DNA from: Gallionella sp. UBA4121
GTDB lineage: Bacteria > Pseudomonadota > Gammaproteobacteria > Burkholderiales > Gallionellaceae
Assembly: GCA_002381565.1 (NCBI GenBank)
Contig: DFWZ01000032.1
Span: 93,669 to 146,096 of the forward strand
Reading direction: 5' to 3'
Length of the DNA: 52,428 nt
Below the pieces are notes generated by a model, which did no database searches, had not been told where the DNA came from, and was given only the letters and a program-made list of their open reading frames with translations. Position numbers and translations under genes: made by a program. The first letter of the stretch is position 1. Each line of letters begins with the position of its first letter. Of this stretch, positions 42,976-51,864 are shown in pieces.

Positions 42976-43017
42976 TTTTACTCCTTTAAAATCAATTCAA
43001 ATTTCGCCCTGAAAACT

Positions 43018-43500
43018 TTAGGGACATTCCTGGTTTTTTTGCTTCAAGCGTGCCGCAACCGCCGGAGAAACGAACTTGCCCACATCCCCGCCGAAGCGCG
43101 CCACTTCACGCACCATGGTGGCTGAAATAAAAGTGTATTGTTCAGCCGGCGTCAGAAACAAGGTTTCCATTTCCGGATACAAGTTGCGATTCATGCCCGC
43201 CAGCTGAAATTCATATTCAAAATCCGATGCGGCACGCAAACCGCGCAACACCACGCGTGACTGCTGCGACTGAACGAAGTTCATCAGCAAACCATCAAAG
43301 CCTTCCACGCGCACGTTGGCATAGCATGAAAACACCTCGCGCGCCATTTCCACCCGTTCATCCAGCGTGAACAGGGTATTCGCGCGGCTTTTCGCCACTG
43401 CCACAATCACTTCGCCAAACAATCCCGTCGCACGCCGCACCACGTCTTCATGGCCGCTGGTGATCGGATCGAATGTTCCCGGATAAACCACTTTAATCAT
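43018..43500 (-). CDS. coaD: Phosphopantetheine adenylyltransferase
   Basis: A 160-aa nucleotidyltransferase. YPGTFDPITSGHEDVVRRA contains the T-x-G-H active-site motif and FISATMVREVARFGGD the ISSTxVRE-like motif. It makes dephospho-CoA. It overlaps rsmD by 4 bp, the usual rsmD-coaD pair. Confidence 0.97.
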   Translation of the reverse strand: MIKVVYPGTFDPITSGHEDVVRRATGLFGEVIVAVAKSRANTLFTLDERVEMAREVFSCYANVRVEGFDGLLMNFVQSQQSRVVLRGLRAASDFEYEFQLAGMNRNLYPEMETLFLTPAEQYTFISATMVREVARFGGDVGKFVSPAVAARLKQKNQECP

Positions 43501-44093
43501 TGAATCAGCCCTACCAGTTGATAAAAAACTTGCCCGGCACGGCCGGATTTCAAAACCTGCCAGGGCGATGAAACTTCAATCGCAGCACCCGACTCCACAT
43601 AGACCACGCCATTGTCGGACAGGTGTTGCGGCAACATCTCCAGCAATCTGGGTAAATAATCGCTTTGAAAGGGTGGGTCCAGAAAAATCACGTCAAAGCG
43701 CTGTGCATCGCGACGGACGAATTCTAGCCCATCCTGATGACGCACGGAGACATTGGCGCATCCTAATTTACCGGCGTTATCCTTCAGTGAGCGAAACACC
43801 GGCAGGCTTTTCTCCACCATCAGCACGCGCAGGGCGCCACGGGATGCGGCCTCAAAACCCAGTGCGCCGCTGCCGGCGAACAGATCCAGACAGCTTCGCC
43901 CGTACAGGGTTTGCCCCAGCCAGTTGAACAACGTCTCGCGCACCCGGTCCGAAGTCGGGCGCAGCCCTTCTGCATCGGGGAAAGTGATGATGCGACTGCG
44001 CAGCTCGCCGCCCCCTATCCTGACTTTATTTATTTTCAGCTCCAACTGGCGCTGTTGATTCCGCACCCCGCAGACTGGCCGGTGCGCCGACAA
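43497..44093 (-). CDS. rsmD: 16S rRNA (guanine966-N2)-methyltransferase
   Basis: A SAM-dependent methylase: LDLFAGSGALGFEAASRGA (motif I) and the catalytic DPPF. The conserved N-terminus NKVRIGGGELRSR begins about 21 residues after the first ATG. That longer form would overlap the upstream M16 gene by 68 bp. A TTG at codon 17 (44045) is a plausible real start. Synteny with ftsYEX-rpoH is conserved with gammaproteobacteria. Confidence 0.94.
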   Translation of the reverse strand: MSAHRPVCGVRNQQRQLELKINKVRIGGGELRSRIITFPDAEGLRPTSDRVRETLFNWLGQTLYGRSCLDLFAGSGALGFEAASRGALRVLMVEKSLPVFRSLKDNAGKLGCANVSVRHQDGLEFVRRDAQRFDVIFLDPPFQSDYLPRLLEMLPQHLSDNGVVYVESGAAIEVSSPWQVLKSGRAGQVFYQLVGLIQ

Positions 44094-45387
44094 TCACCGT
44101 GGCCATATGATCAGGATGAATGTGACGGGCAAAGGCATCTTTAATTTGCGCGGTAGTGACCCGCTCAACACGACCTGTAAAGTCGTCCAGATAACTCAGC
44201 GGCAAATCATAAAAACCGATCACACTCAGGTACTCCAATATCTTGCGGTTGCTGTCGATGCGCAACGGAAATCCGCCGATGATATTCTGCTTGGCTGCCT
44301 GCAATTCCTTTTCGGTCGGGCCATTGGCCACGAATTCCGCCAGCGTCTTGCGCACCAGCGTCAATGCCTCATCAGCCTGCTCCTTCTTGGTTTGCAGGCC
44401 AATCTGAAAAGCGCCCGGCTGCCCCATAGGCATGAAATAGCTGTACACGCTGTAAGCTAAGCCGCGCTTTTCGCGCACTTCATTCATCAGTCGCGAGACG
44501 AAGCCGCCCCCGCCCAGGATGTAATTGCCCACATACAGCGGGAAATAGTCAGGATCGCTGCGCGACATGCCAGGCGCGCCGATCAGAATGTGGCTCTGAC
44601 TGGCCGGATGAACAATGCGCTGTTCGGATGCCTGAATTTGCATCGTAACGGCGGGCAGCTTAAGCAGCTCGGTCGACGCGGGCATCTCGCCGGTCAATTG
44701 CTGCGCAATCGCTTCGGCCTCTTTACGCGTCACATCACCCATGATGGCGACCACCGCACGACTCGCGTTATAGTGAGTACGATAAAAGTCCTGCAAATCC
44801 TGAACGGTGATTGTTTCCACACTGGCAACATCGCCGGAAACAGGTAAAGCATAGGGATGCTGTCCAAACACGGCTTTCTGAAAGGCGCGGCTGGCGATGA
44901 ACTCCGGCTTGGTCTCAGCTTCTTTCAAGGCAGCAATCACGCGCGTTTTTTCCCGAGCCAGAATTGCATCCAAAAACGCAGGGTGTTGCAGCACCCGCGC
45001 CATGATGCTCAATGCCCCATCCCGTTCCGCCGCATGGCTCAGCGTACGCAATGACACGCTCGCCATATCAGGATCAAGCCCGCCGCCCAGCTGCGCGCCT
45101 ATATCTGCCATACCGCTGGAAATGGCATCTTCGCTCAAACCTTCCGCCCCCAGATCAAGCAGGTCATGCGTCATGCTGGCCACGCCGGATTTGATGTCAT
45201 AACGACTGCCTGCCGGCACGCTCACCGCCACATCCAGCATGGGGATATCGTGATCTTCCACAAACAACACCTTCGCGCCGCTGGCGCTCTGCCAGTGCTG
45301 AATATTGGGCGTGGCGAAAGCGAGACTGGCGACACAGCACAGCACAGCAGCGGATAGCAATTTAGACGCGGATGTTTTAACGGACAT
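44026..45387 (-). CDS. M16-family protease homologue, catalytically degenerate
   Basis: A 453-aa periplasmic protein with a signal peptide (LLSAAVLCCVASLAFA). It has the M16 fold, but the HxxEH zinc site is replaced by MTHDLLDLG, so it is probably the non-catalytic partner subunit. The C-terminal GGGFVSRLMNEVREKRGLAY block is strong. AGGAG precedes the ATG, which overlaps the active M16 gene by 11 bp; the pair probably forms a heterodimer. Confidence 0.92.
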   Translation of the reverse strand: MSVKTSASKLLSAAVLCCVASLAFATPNIQHWQSASGAKVLFVEDHDIPMLDVAVSVPAGSRYDIKSGVASMTHDLLDLGAEGLSEDAISSGMADIGAQLGGGLDPDMASVSLRTLSHAAERDGALSIMARVLQHPAFLDAILAREKTRVIAALKEAETKPEFIASRAFQKAVFGQHPYALPVSGDVASVETITVQDLQDFYRTHYNASRAVVAIMGDVTRKEAEAIAQQLTGEMPASTELLKLPAVTMQIQASEQRIVHPASQSHILIGAPGMSRSDPDYFPLYVGNYILGGGGFVSRLMNEVREKRGLAYSVYSYFMPMGQPGAFQIGLQTKKEQADEALTLVRKTLAEFVANGPTEKELQAAKQNIIGGFPLRIDSNRKILEYLSVIGFYDLPLSYLDDFTGRVERVTTAQIKDAFARHIHPDHMATVIVGAPASLRGAESTAPVGAENK

Positions 45388-46741
45388 GGCTTGAATCTCC
45401 TGACTGATGCTTAGGCTTACCTGACAACGGTTGCGGATCGAGCACCGCAATGGTCAGGTTGTCATCTACCAAAAATGCTTCCGCGACCTCGCGCACCTGA
45501 TCTGCCGTCACCGCCTGCAATTTTTCCAGCATCAGCGGAATGGCCTTGTGGCCGAGCCCTATGCTCTCCATCTGACCGATCTGCATCGCCTGGTAGAACA
45601 CCGAGTCGAGCTTGTACACTTCACCTGCCATCACCTGTGCCTTGACACGCGCTAACTCCTGCTCATTCACTCCATCTTTGACTATCAGTGCGATTTCATG
45701 ACGCAGCGCCGCCTCCGCGTCACCGACGGTCTTGCCCTCGCTTGGCGTGACCTCCAGCGTAAACAGGGTAGGCCCGCGCGATGTCGAGTCATATCCCACA
45801 CTCACATCGCTGGCAACTTGCTGCTCGCGCACCAGATGCTTGTTTAAACGCGCCGACTCATTGCCACCCAGCACACCGGCGAGCATTTCCAGCGCATAAG
45901 GCTTCCACTCCCGCAACGGATCTTTGATGTTTGGCGCGTGATAACTCATCACCAGCAGCGGCAACTCGGCAGGTGCTTTAACCACCATCCGCTTGACACC
46001 AATCTGAGCCGGTTCAGTAAATTTTCTGCGCGCGGGCTGTATATGTTTTGGGATGCTGCCGTAGTAGCGTTGTGCCAGCGCAAACACCTCGGCTGCCTTG
46101 ACATCGCCCGCGATGACCAGCGTGGCGTTATTTGGCGCGTACCATTTTTGATACCATGTTCTGGCATCGTTCACATCCAGCTGTTCCAGGTCGCTCATCC
46201 AGCCGATCACCGGATGCTGATAGGGATGTTCCTCATAAACCACCGCCATCATTTTTTCCTGCAACAGGGCATGCGGATCGTCATCGGCACGCATGCGTCG
46301 CTCTTCCATCACCACCTTAATCTCTTTCGAAAATTCAGCCTCGGACAGATTGAGGTTGTGCATCCGGTCGGATTCCAGCTTCATGGCCAACGGCAACTTC
46401 GATTTGTGCAGTTGCTGAAAATACGCGGTGTAATCATTGCTGGTGAACGCATTCTCGCGTCCGCCTGCTGCTGCAATCAACCGGGAAAACTCACCCGCCG
46501 GAACGCTTTTCGTGCCCTTGAACATCATGTGCTCCAGCACATGTGCGACCCCCGTCTTGCCGGTGCGCTCATCCATGCTGCCAGCCTTGTACCAGATCTG
46601 CTGCACCACGACGGGCGCGCGATGATCTTCCTTGACGATGACCTTCAGCCCGTTCGACAGCGTGCGTTCAAACACGTCTGCCTGAGCCGCCGGTTGTGCC
46701 CCGAACATCAGCAGTGCAACACAAAACAGATATATCCGCAT
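45377..46741 (-). CDS. M16-family zinc protease, active subunit
   Basis: A 454-aa protein with a signal peptide (MRIYLFCVALLMFGAQPAAQA) and intact zinc motif HVLEHMMF (HxxEH), with the distal Glu region downstream. The frame opens 17 codons earlier, but the internal ATG directly precedes the signal peptide. It is divergent from ftsY. Confidence 0.94.
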   Translation of the reverse strand: MRIYLFCVALLMFGAQPAAQADVFERTLSNGLKVIVKEDHRAPVVVQQIWYKAGSMDERTGKTGVAHVLEHMMFKGTKSVPAGEFSRLIAAAGGRENAFTSNDYTAYFQQLHKSKLPLAMKLESDRMHNLNLSEAEFSKEIKVVMEERRMRADDDPHALLQEKMMAVVYEEHPYQHPVIGWMSDLEQLDVNDARTWYQKWYAPNNATLVIAGDVKAAEVFALAQRYYGSIPKHIQPARRKFTEPAQIGVKRMVVKAPAELPLLVMSYHAPNIKDPLREWKPYALEMLAGVLGGNESARLNKHLVREQQVASDVSVGYDSTSRGPTLFTLEVTPSEGKTVGDAEAALRHEIALIVKDGVNEQELARVKAQVMAGEVYKLDSVFYQAMQIGQMESIGLGHKAIPLMLEKLQAVTADQVREVAEAFLVDDNLTIAVLDPQPLSGKPKHQSGDSSHVR

Positions 46742-46784
46742 AATCCCTAACCTCAGAACGCCTAATCGGCATAAAATAACGACA

Positions 46785-46805
46785 ATGGCCACAAGAAGTG
46801 GCCAT
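46785..46805. repeat. Inverted repeat between divergent M16 protease and ftsY genes
   Basis: ATGGCCAC-AAGAA-GTGGCCAT has perfect 8-bp arms in the 105-bp divergent promoter region. It has no T-run, so an operator or mRNA hairpin is more likely than a terminator. Confidence 0.5.
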
Positions 46806-46846
46806 GCGTATTATGCCCCAACTCTTGCCACCGGAACGCATCCCAA

Positions 46847-47812
46847 ATGTTTAGTTTTCTAAAAAAGAATACGCCCGATAAAATTACCGACGTTGCCGTT
46901 GAAAAACTCAGCTGGGTCGAGCGGCTCAAGTCGGGTCTTGCGCGCACCGGCAACCAGCTGAGCGATCTGTTTGGCCGTGGCGGCAAGATCGATGACGAAC
47001 TCTATGAAGAACTGGAAACCATTCTGATCACGAGCGATGTCGGCATGGATGCAACCAGCGCACTGTTAGCCGATCTGCGCCGCCATGTCAGGGAGCACAG
47101 ATTATCCGAGGCCGCCGAACTCAAAGCGGGTCTCGCACACTGCCTGCTCAAACTGCTAAAGCCGCTGGCCGTACCACTGCACGCTGACACCCACAAGCCC
47201 TTCGTCATCATGATGGTCGGCGTGAATGGCGCCGGCAAGACCACATCCATCGGCAAACTGGCTAAATATCTGCAATCGCAGGGCTTGTCTGTGTTGCTCG
47301 CTGCAGGAGACACCTTCCGCGCGGCCGCCCGCGAACAATTGATGACCTGGGGCGAGCGCAACAACGTAACGGTAATTGCGCAACAAAGCGGCGATGCCGC
47401 CGCCGTGATTTACGATGCGGTGCAGGCAGCCGGGGCCAGAAAAATTGACGTGGTACTGGCTGATACGGCAGGACGGCTGACTACGCAAGCGCATTTGATG
47501 GAAGAAATAAAAAAAGTAAAACGCGTCATTACCAAGGTACTGCCCGATGCGCCGCATGAAGTGCTGCTGGTGCTCGACGCCAACACCGGGCAGAACGCAT
47601 TGAGCCAGGTGAGGGCCTTCGATCAGGCGCTCGGCGTGACCGGCCTGATTTTAACCAAACTGGACGGAACGGCTAAAGGCGGGGTCATCGCCGCAATTGC
47701 AAAAGCGCATCCGATACCGGTACGCTTCATCGGAGTGGGCGAAGGACTGGATGACCTGCGCCCGTTCAATGCTGAAGAATTTATCGCAGCTTTGCTGGGA
47801 GAGTCGGCATGA
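46847..47812 (+). CDS. ftsY: Signal recognition particle receptor FtsY
   Basis: A 321-aa SRP GTPase with a short N-terminal segment instead of the long acidic A domain of E. coli. It has the NG domain with GVNGAGKTTSIGKLA (G1), DTFRAAAREQL, DTAGRL (G3), TKLDGTAKGG (G4) and a C-terminal FIGVGEGLDDLRPF. It docks ribosome-SRP complexes at the membrane. It overlaps ftsE by 4 bp. Confidence 0.97.
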   Translation: MFSFLKKNTPDKITDVAVEKLSWVERLKSGLARTGNQLSDLFGRGGKIDDELYEELETILITSDVGMDATSALLADLRRHVREHRLSEAAELKAGLAHCLLKLLKPLAVPLHADTHKPFVIMMVGVNGAGKTTSIGKLAKYLQSQGLSVLLAAGDTFRAAAREQLMTWGERNNVTVIAQQSGDAAAVIYDAVQAAGARKIDVVLADTAGRLTTQAHLMEEIKKVKRVITKVLPDAPHEVLLVLDANTGQNALSQVRAFDQALGVTGLILTKLDGTAKGGVIAAIAKAHPIPVRFIGVGEGLDDLRPFNAEEFIAALLGESA

Positions 47813-48516
47813 TTTCATTCAATCAGGTCAGCAAGCGCTATCCGGGCGGCTTTGACGCCTTAAAAAATGTAAGCTTCGAACTGGCGAAGGGTGAAATGGC
47901 CTTTCTTGCCGGTCATTCAGGTGCGGGCAAGAGCACCCTGCTCCGGCTCATCGCCGCAATCGAACGCCCCAACTCAGGCTCGGTACTGGTAAACAATCAG
48001 AATGTCAGCGTACTCAAGAGCGGTGCCCTGCCCTATCTGCGCCGAAATCTCGGCATTATCTTTCAGGATCACAAACTTCTTTTTGACCGCAGCGTGTTCG
48101 ACAATGTTCAGTTGCCACTGCAAATTTGCGGTTTCGACCATAAAGAGACCGGCAAACGCGTGCGTGCGGCGCTGGACAAGGTAGGACTTCTGGGTCGCGA
48201 GAAGGCCAATCCCATCGCGCTATCCGGCGGCGAACAGCAGCGTCTGTGCATCGCGCGTGCAATCGTCAACCGCCCTTCCATTTTGCTCGCAGATGAACCC
48301 ACCGGCAATCTGGATGCGGAGTATGCAAAGGAAATCATGAGTATCTTCAATTCATTCCATCAGGTTGGTGTCACCTTGCTGATCTCTACCCACGATGCCG
48401 GGATGCTGCTGAACAGCCATGTCCGTGTAATCTCGCTCAGGCAGGGCGAGATTCATACTGCGGCCACCCCGGAGGGGTCGGGACAGGCCGCTTCGACAGG
48501 CTCAGGACAGGCATGA
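47809..48516 (+). CDS. ftsE: Cell-division ATP-binding protein FtsE
   Basis: A 235-aa ABC ATPase with Walker A GHSGAGKST, signature LSGGEQQR and Walker B ILLADEPTGNLD. With FtsX it activates septal amidases. The last 14 codons (EGSGQAASTGSGQA) are not part of the usual protein and derive from a repeat related to TTCGACAGGCTCAGGACAGG. The gene overlaps ftsX by 4 bp. Confidence 0.97.
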   Translation: MISFNQVSKRYPGGFDALKNVSFELAKGEMAFLAGHSGAGKSTLLRLIAAIERPNSGSVLVNNQNVSVLKSGALPYLRRNLGIIFQDHKLLFDRSVFDNVQLPLQICGFDHKETGKRVRAALDKVGLLGREKANPIALSGGEQQRLCIARAIVNRPSILLADEPTGNLDAEYAKEIMSIFNSFHQVGVTLLISTHDAGMLLNSHVRVISLRQGEIHTAATPEGSGQAASTGSGQA

Positions 48517-49421
48517 TGAGCGCACTCAGCCAGCATATACGCGTGGCGCAAACCGCCTTGCGTCGCGTGTTCGCATCCCCGGTGTCAGGGTTTCTCAACG
48601 TAGTCGTGATAGGGATAGCGCTCAGCTTGCCTGCCGGCATGTACGTGTTGCTGCAAAACGCTCAAGGTCTGGTCGCCCAGGTGTCCGGGCCACCCCAAAT
48701 CAGCCTGTTCCTGGCACTGGATGCAACGTCTGATGATGTAGCTCAAATACGCAGCCAGCTGACGCAACATAATGCCATTAACAAAGTTGTATTTGTTTCT
48801 CGCGCTGATGCGCTGGAAAAACTCGGCCAAAGCAACGGACTCGGTGATGTTATCGCAGGATTGGAGAGCAATCCGTTACCGGATGCATTTGTGATTACAC
48901 CAAAAATAACGAATGCACGTGCGCTAGATGATTTGCGCAACGAGCTTCAGAAAATACCCGAAGTTGAGCTTGCACAACTCGATTCAGCCTGGGCTTACAA
49001 ACTGGAGGCGATACTTGAATTCACCCGCATCATGGTACTTATTCTGGCCAGCCTGCTCAGTCTGGCGCTGATCGCGATCACATTCAATACGATACGCCTG
49101 CAAATCATGACTCAACGTGATGAAATCCAGGTCGCCAAACTGATAGGTGCAACGGACGCATTCATACGCCAACCCTTTTTGTATTTCGGTGCGATGCAAG
49201 GCTTGCTCGGCGGCATCACTGCATGGCTCATCATCACCCTGAGCCTTCATCTGCTCAAACAACCGCTGGCTACGTTGTCGCAACTCTACGCCAGCAATTT
49301 CAGCCTGCACCCGCTCACCGTAAGCGACAGTGTTACGCTGATGCTGTTTTCGCTGTTTCTCGGCTGGATGGGTGCATGGCTGTCGGTTGCGCGTCACTTG
49401 TCAGAGATTGAACCGCGCTGA
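48513..49421 (+). CDS. ftsX: Cell-division protein FtsX
   Basis: A 302-aa permease-like protein with four membrane segments. It has a periplasmic domain (about residues 50-165, QISLFLALDATSDDVAQI) after the first segment and the FtsX domain near the C-terminus (NTIRLQIMTQRDEIQVAKLI). Usual size. It is the last gene of the ftsYEX operon. Confidence 0.96.
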   Translation: MMSALSQHIRVAQTALRRVFASPVSGFLNVVVIGIALSLPAGMYVLLQNAQGLVAQVSGPPQISLFLALDATSDDVAQIRSQLTQHNAINKVVFVSRADALEKLGQSNGLGDVIAGLESNPLPDAFVITPKITNARALDDLRNELQKIPEVELAQLDSAWAYKLEAILEFTRIMVLILASLLSLALIAITFNTIRLQIMTQRDEIQVAKLIGATDAFIRQPFLYFGAMQGLLGGITAWLIITLSLHLLKQPLATLSQLYASNFSLHPLTVSDSVTLMLFSLFLGWMGAWLSVARHLSEIEPR

Positions 49422-49537
49422 TTATTTCCTGTCTATATATCGCATGAAATATGATTGACACGCAGATATTTTTTCAAAACAATGGCATAATTCAAACGTG
49501 TCAGTTGAATGCTTTACCACTTACCGAGGAGAAATTG

Positions 49538-49720
49538 ATGGAAAAGTCAGATTGCAAATCACTCGTACTACCGATCCTGTTTGCCGTTGCTTTATGGGTG
49601 GTTGGCGGGTTCTTTCTGAGCAAGGAACTTGGCATTATTTGCGTCATTCTCAGCATAATCATTGCTGGCATCGGCGCCGGAAAAGTGATGAATTCCGAGT
49701 GCCCGATACCCAAGGACTAA
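49538..49720 (+). CDS. Small membrane protein (60 aa)
   Basis: Starts MEKSDCKSLVLPILFAVALW with a GAGGAG ribosome-binding site. It has two hydrophobic segments (about residues 8-27 and 31-50) separated by SKEL, and a short hydrophilic tail with a Cys-Pro. Not recognised. It lies between ftsX and rpoH with its own upstream region. Confidence 0.65.
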   Translation: MEKSDCKSLVLPILFAVALWVVGGFFLSKELGIICVILSIIIAGIGAGKVMNSECPIPKD

Positions 49721-49914
49721 ACGCTGTTTAGCAGTCTGCGGGCCAGTGCAAGCAGGCAGTTTCTGTTTCAAGCGCCGTAAAAAAAAACTGATCTGCGATT
49801 ACAATACCTGCCAGATGTGCATTGTGGCGTATTGCGCTGGAATGCAGCTCGCGCCGACTTCTGCCTTGCAGCATCACAGCTCGATGACTTATACAAGATG
49901 AACCTAATTCAATT

Positions 49915-49943
49915 TTGAAACTCTTAGAACATCAGTATTAAAA
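49915..49943 (+). promoter_or_regulatory. Candidate rpoH promoter
   Basis: TTGAAA, 17 bp, then TTAAAA, about 14 bp upstream of the rpoH start. It fits a weak sigma-70 promoter, but the distance to the start is short and the match is by eye. Confidence 0.3.
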
Positions 49944-49956
49944 TTCCTAGGAGACA

Positions 49957-50811
49957 ATGACTATGAATTACAGCCTAGCCCTTCCCTCTGCCGTTGGCAG
50001 CCTGGATAGCTATATCAGCCTGGTTAAGCGCTATGCCCTGCTTACACAAGAAGAAGAGCTTGCACTTGCAACCCGTTTCCGCAATGAAAATGACCTGGAT
50101 GCAGCGCGTCAATTGGTATTGTCGCACCTGCGTGTGGTTGTCAGCGTGGCGCGAGGCTACGCCGGGTACGGTCTGCCTCAGGCAGACCTGATTCAGGAAG
50201 GCAACATAGGCCTGATGAAGGCAGTAAAGCATTACGATCCTGATTTCGGGGTCCGACTGGTTTCATTCGCATTGCATTGGATACGCGCAGAAATCAACGA
50301 GTTTGTTGTGCGAAACTGGCGCATGGTGAAAATTGCGACCACAAAGTCGCAACGCAAATTATTCTTCAACCTTCGCAGCCTGAAACGGGACCTGGGATCG
50401 CTCAAACCCCAGCAGGTCAGTGAAATTGCCAGCCAGCTCAATGTCAGCGAACACGATGTTGTAGAAATGGAAGCGCGCTTCGCAGGACACGAGGTCAGTC
50501 TGGAACCTACAGGCTCCGACGACGAAGACAGCTACTCACCGATCCAGTATCTCGCAGACAGCATTGATCACGAACCTTCGAACATTCTGGAAACTTCAGA
50601 ACGCGATCACCTGCGCACGGCAGGCCTGGCTGAAGCTTTATCCTGCCTGGACGAACGCAGTCGCCGTATCGTGGAAGCGCGCTGGCTGAACGAGGAGAGC
50701 AGCACCACACTGCACGAACTGGCTGCTGAATTTAACGTGTCAGCCGAGCGCATCCGGCAAATAGAGCAAAAAGCCATGAGTAAAATGCATGCCGCGTTAT
50801 CTGCGGCGTAA
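49957..50811 (+). CDS. rpoH: RNA polymerase heat-shock sigma factor RpoH
   Basis: A 284-aa sigma-32: region 1.2/2.1 (YISLVKRYALLTQEEELALA), region 2.2 (DLIQEGNIGLMKAVKHYDPD), the RpoH box region (TKSQRKLFFNLRSLKRDLG) and region 4 ending VSAERIRQIEQKAMSKM. A second ATG two codons in has the better nine-base spacing to AGGAG. The position after ftsYEX matches the gammaproteobacterial order. Confidence 0.96.
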   Translation: MTMNYSLALPSAVGSLDSYISLVKRYALLTQEEELALATRFRNENDLDAARQLVLSHLRVVVSVARGYAGYGLPQADLIQEGNIGLMKAVKHYDPDFGVRLVSFALHWIRAEINEFVVRNWRMVKIATTKSQRKLFFNLRSLKRDLGSLKPQQVSEIASQLNVSEHDVVEMEARFAGHEVSLEPTGSDDEDSYSPIQYLADSIDHEPSNILETSERDHLRTAGLAEALSCLDERSRRIVEARWLNEESSTTLHELAAEFNVSAERIRQIEQKAMSKMHAALSAA

Positions 50812-50820
50812 ATGTGACAC

Positions 50821-50856
50821 GCAATAAAAAAACCGCCTGGGCGGTTTTTTTATTGC
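50821..50856. terminator. Bidirectional terminator between rpoH and sspB
   Basis: Perfect 17-bp arms with a 2-nt loop: GCAATAAAAAAACCGCC and its complement. The A- and T-runs let it end both the rpoH and the converging sspB transcripts. Confidence 0.9.
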
Positions 50857-50874
50857 CTTAAACTGACAGGATGA

Positions 50875-51264
50875 TCATTTAACTATGGTCAACTTCGGTT
50901 TGCTCGGCGGAGATTTTGATTCGCCCCCTGCTGAAGGCGGCGGAGCACCAGCCTCACCAGCCTGAAAAACGAGGCCCTGGCCCGTCTCCTTTGCAAAAAC
51001 ACCAATTACAGCATTCACCGGAACCATCAGGTCAAATGAAGCGCCGCCAAAACGACCGCTGCAGGTGATTATCTCGTTACCCAACTCCAGATTTCGCACT
51101 GCACCGGAACTCAGGTTCAGTACGATTTCACCATCCTTGACGTACGCCGGCGGCACCACTGTCTGCTCGTTGACACGAACTGCAAGGTAAGGTGTCAGAC
51201 CGCTATCGACGCACCAATCATGGATAGCACGTATCAGATAAGGGCGCGTGGACAAGTCATTCAC
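50875..51264 (-). CDS. sspB: ClpXP protease specificity-enhancing factor SspB
   Basis: A 129-aa adaptor that delivers ssrA-tagged proteins to ClpXP. The ssrA-binding fold is clear (YLIRAIHDWCVDSGLTPYLA, then NLSSGAVRNLELGNEIITCS). The tail ends in PKLTIVK, the ClpX-docking type motif. It overlaps sspA by 4 bp. Confidence 0.96.
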   Translation of the reverse strand: MNDLSTRPYLIRAIHDWCVDSGLTPYLAVRVNEQTVVPPAYVKDGEIVLNLSSGAVRNLELGNEIITCSGRFGGASFDLMVPVNAVIGVFAKETGQGLVFQAGEAGAPPPSAGGESKSPPSKPKLTIVK

Positions 51265-51857
51265 TTTCGCATTGCTCTTTCTGCAGGGGTCAGTGAATCA
51301 ATGAACCCCTGACGCGAAAACAAGCGTTCTGAATATTTCATCAGCGGAGCCGCCTCCTTACCCATCTGAATACCATAATAATCAAGACGCCAAAGCAGAG
51401 GCGCAACCGCCACATCCAGCATTGAAAATTCGTTGCCCAGCAGAAATTTTTGCTTGGTCAGAATTTGTGCCAGCTGCGTCAGGTTGTCACGGATGATCGC
51501 ACGCGCTTTCTCCGCGGGCTTGCCGCCTTGCTGGATAATGCCCACGTTGCTGTACAACTCCTGTTCGAAGCGATGCAGGAACAACCGCGCGCGTCCTCGC
51601 ATCACAGGATCGGCCGGCATCAGTTGCGGATGCGGAAAGCGTTCATCAATATATTCGTTGATGATGTTAGCTTCGGTCAAAATCAAGTCGCGCTCAACCA
51701 GCACGGGCACTTTATTGTAAGGATTGATTGCGGCAAGATCTTCGGACTTGTCCATCTGATCTACATCAATCACCTCAAAATCCATGCCCTTTTCGTATAA
51801 AACTATACGACAACGATGGCTGTAGGGGCAAACCGTCCCCGAATACAATCTCATCAT
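51261..51857 (-). CDS. sspA: Stringent starvation protein A
   Basis: A 198-aa glutathione-S-transferase-like RNA polymerase-associated protein. It has an N-terminal thioredoxin fold (LYSGTVCPYSHRCRIVLYEK, with CPYS) and the GST helical domain (LDVAVAPLLWRLDYYGI). Cotranscribed with sspB. Confidence 0.96.
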   Translation of the reverse strand: MMRLYSGTVCPYSHRCRIVLYEKGMDFEVIDVDQMDKSEDLAAINPYNKVPVLVERDLILTEANIINEYIDERFPHPQLMPADPVMRGRARLFLHRFEQELYSNVGIIQQGGKPAEKARAIIRDNLTQLAQILTKQKFLLGNEFSMLDVAVAPLLWRLDYYGIQMGKEAAPLMKYSERLFSRQGFIDSLTPAERAMRK

Positions 51858-51864
51858 TACTCTA

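Noticed and set aside
44026..45387. Loss of the zinc site in the second M16 protease as a mutation
   Set aside because: Paired active and inactive M16 subunits are a normal arrangement in this family.
46847..50811. ftsY-ftsE-ftsX plus rpoH as a novel arrangement
   Set aside because: This is conserved proteobacterial synteny and needs no special explanation.
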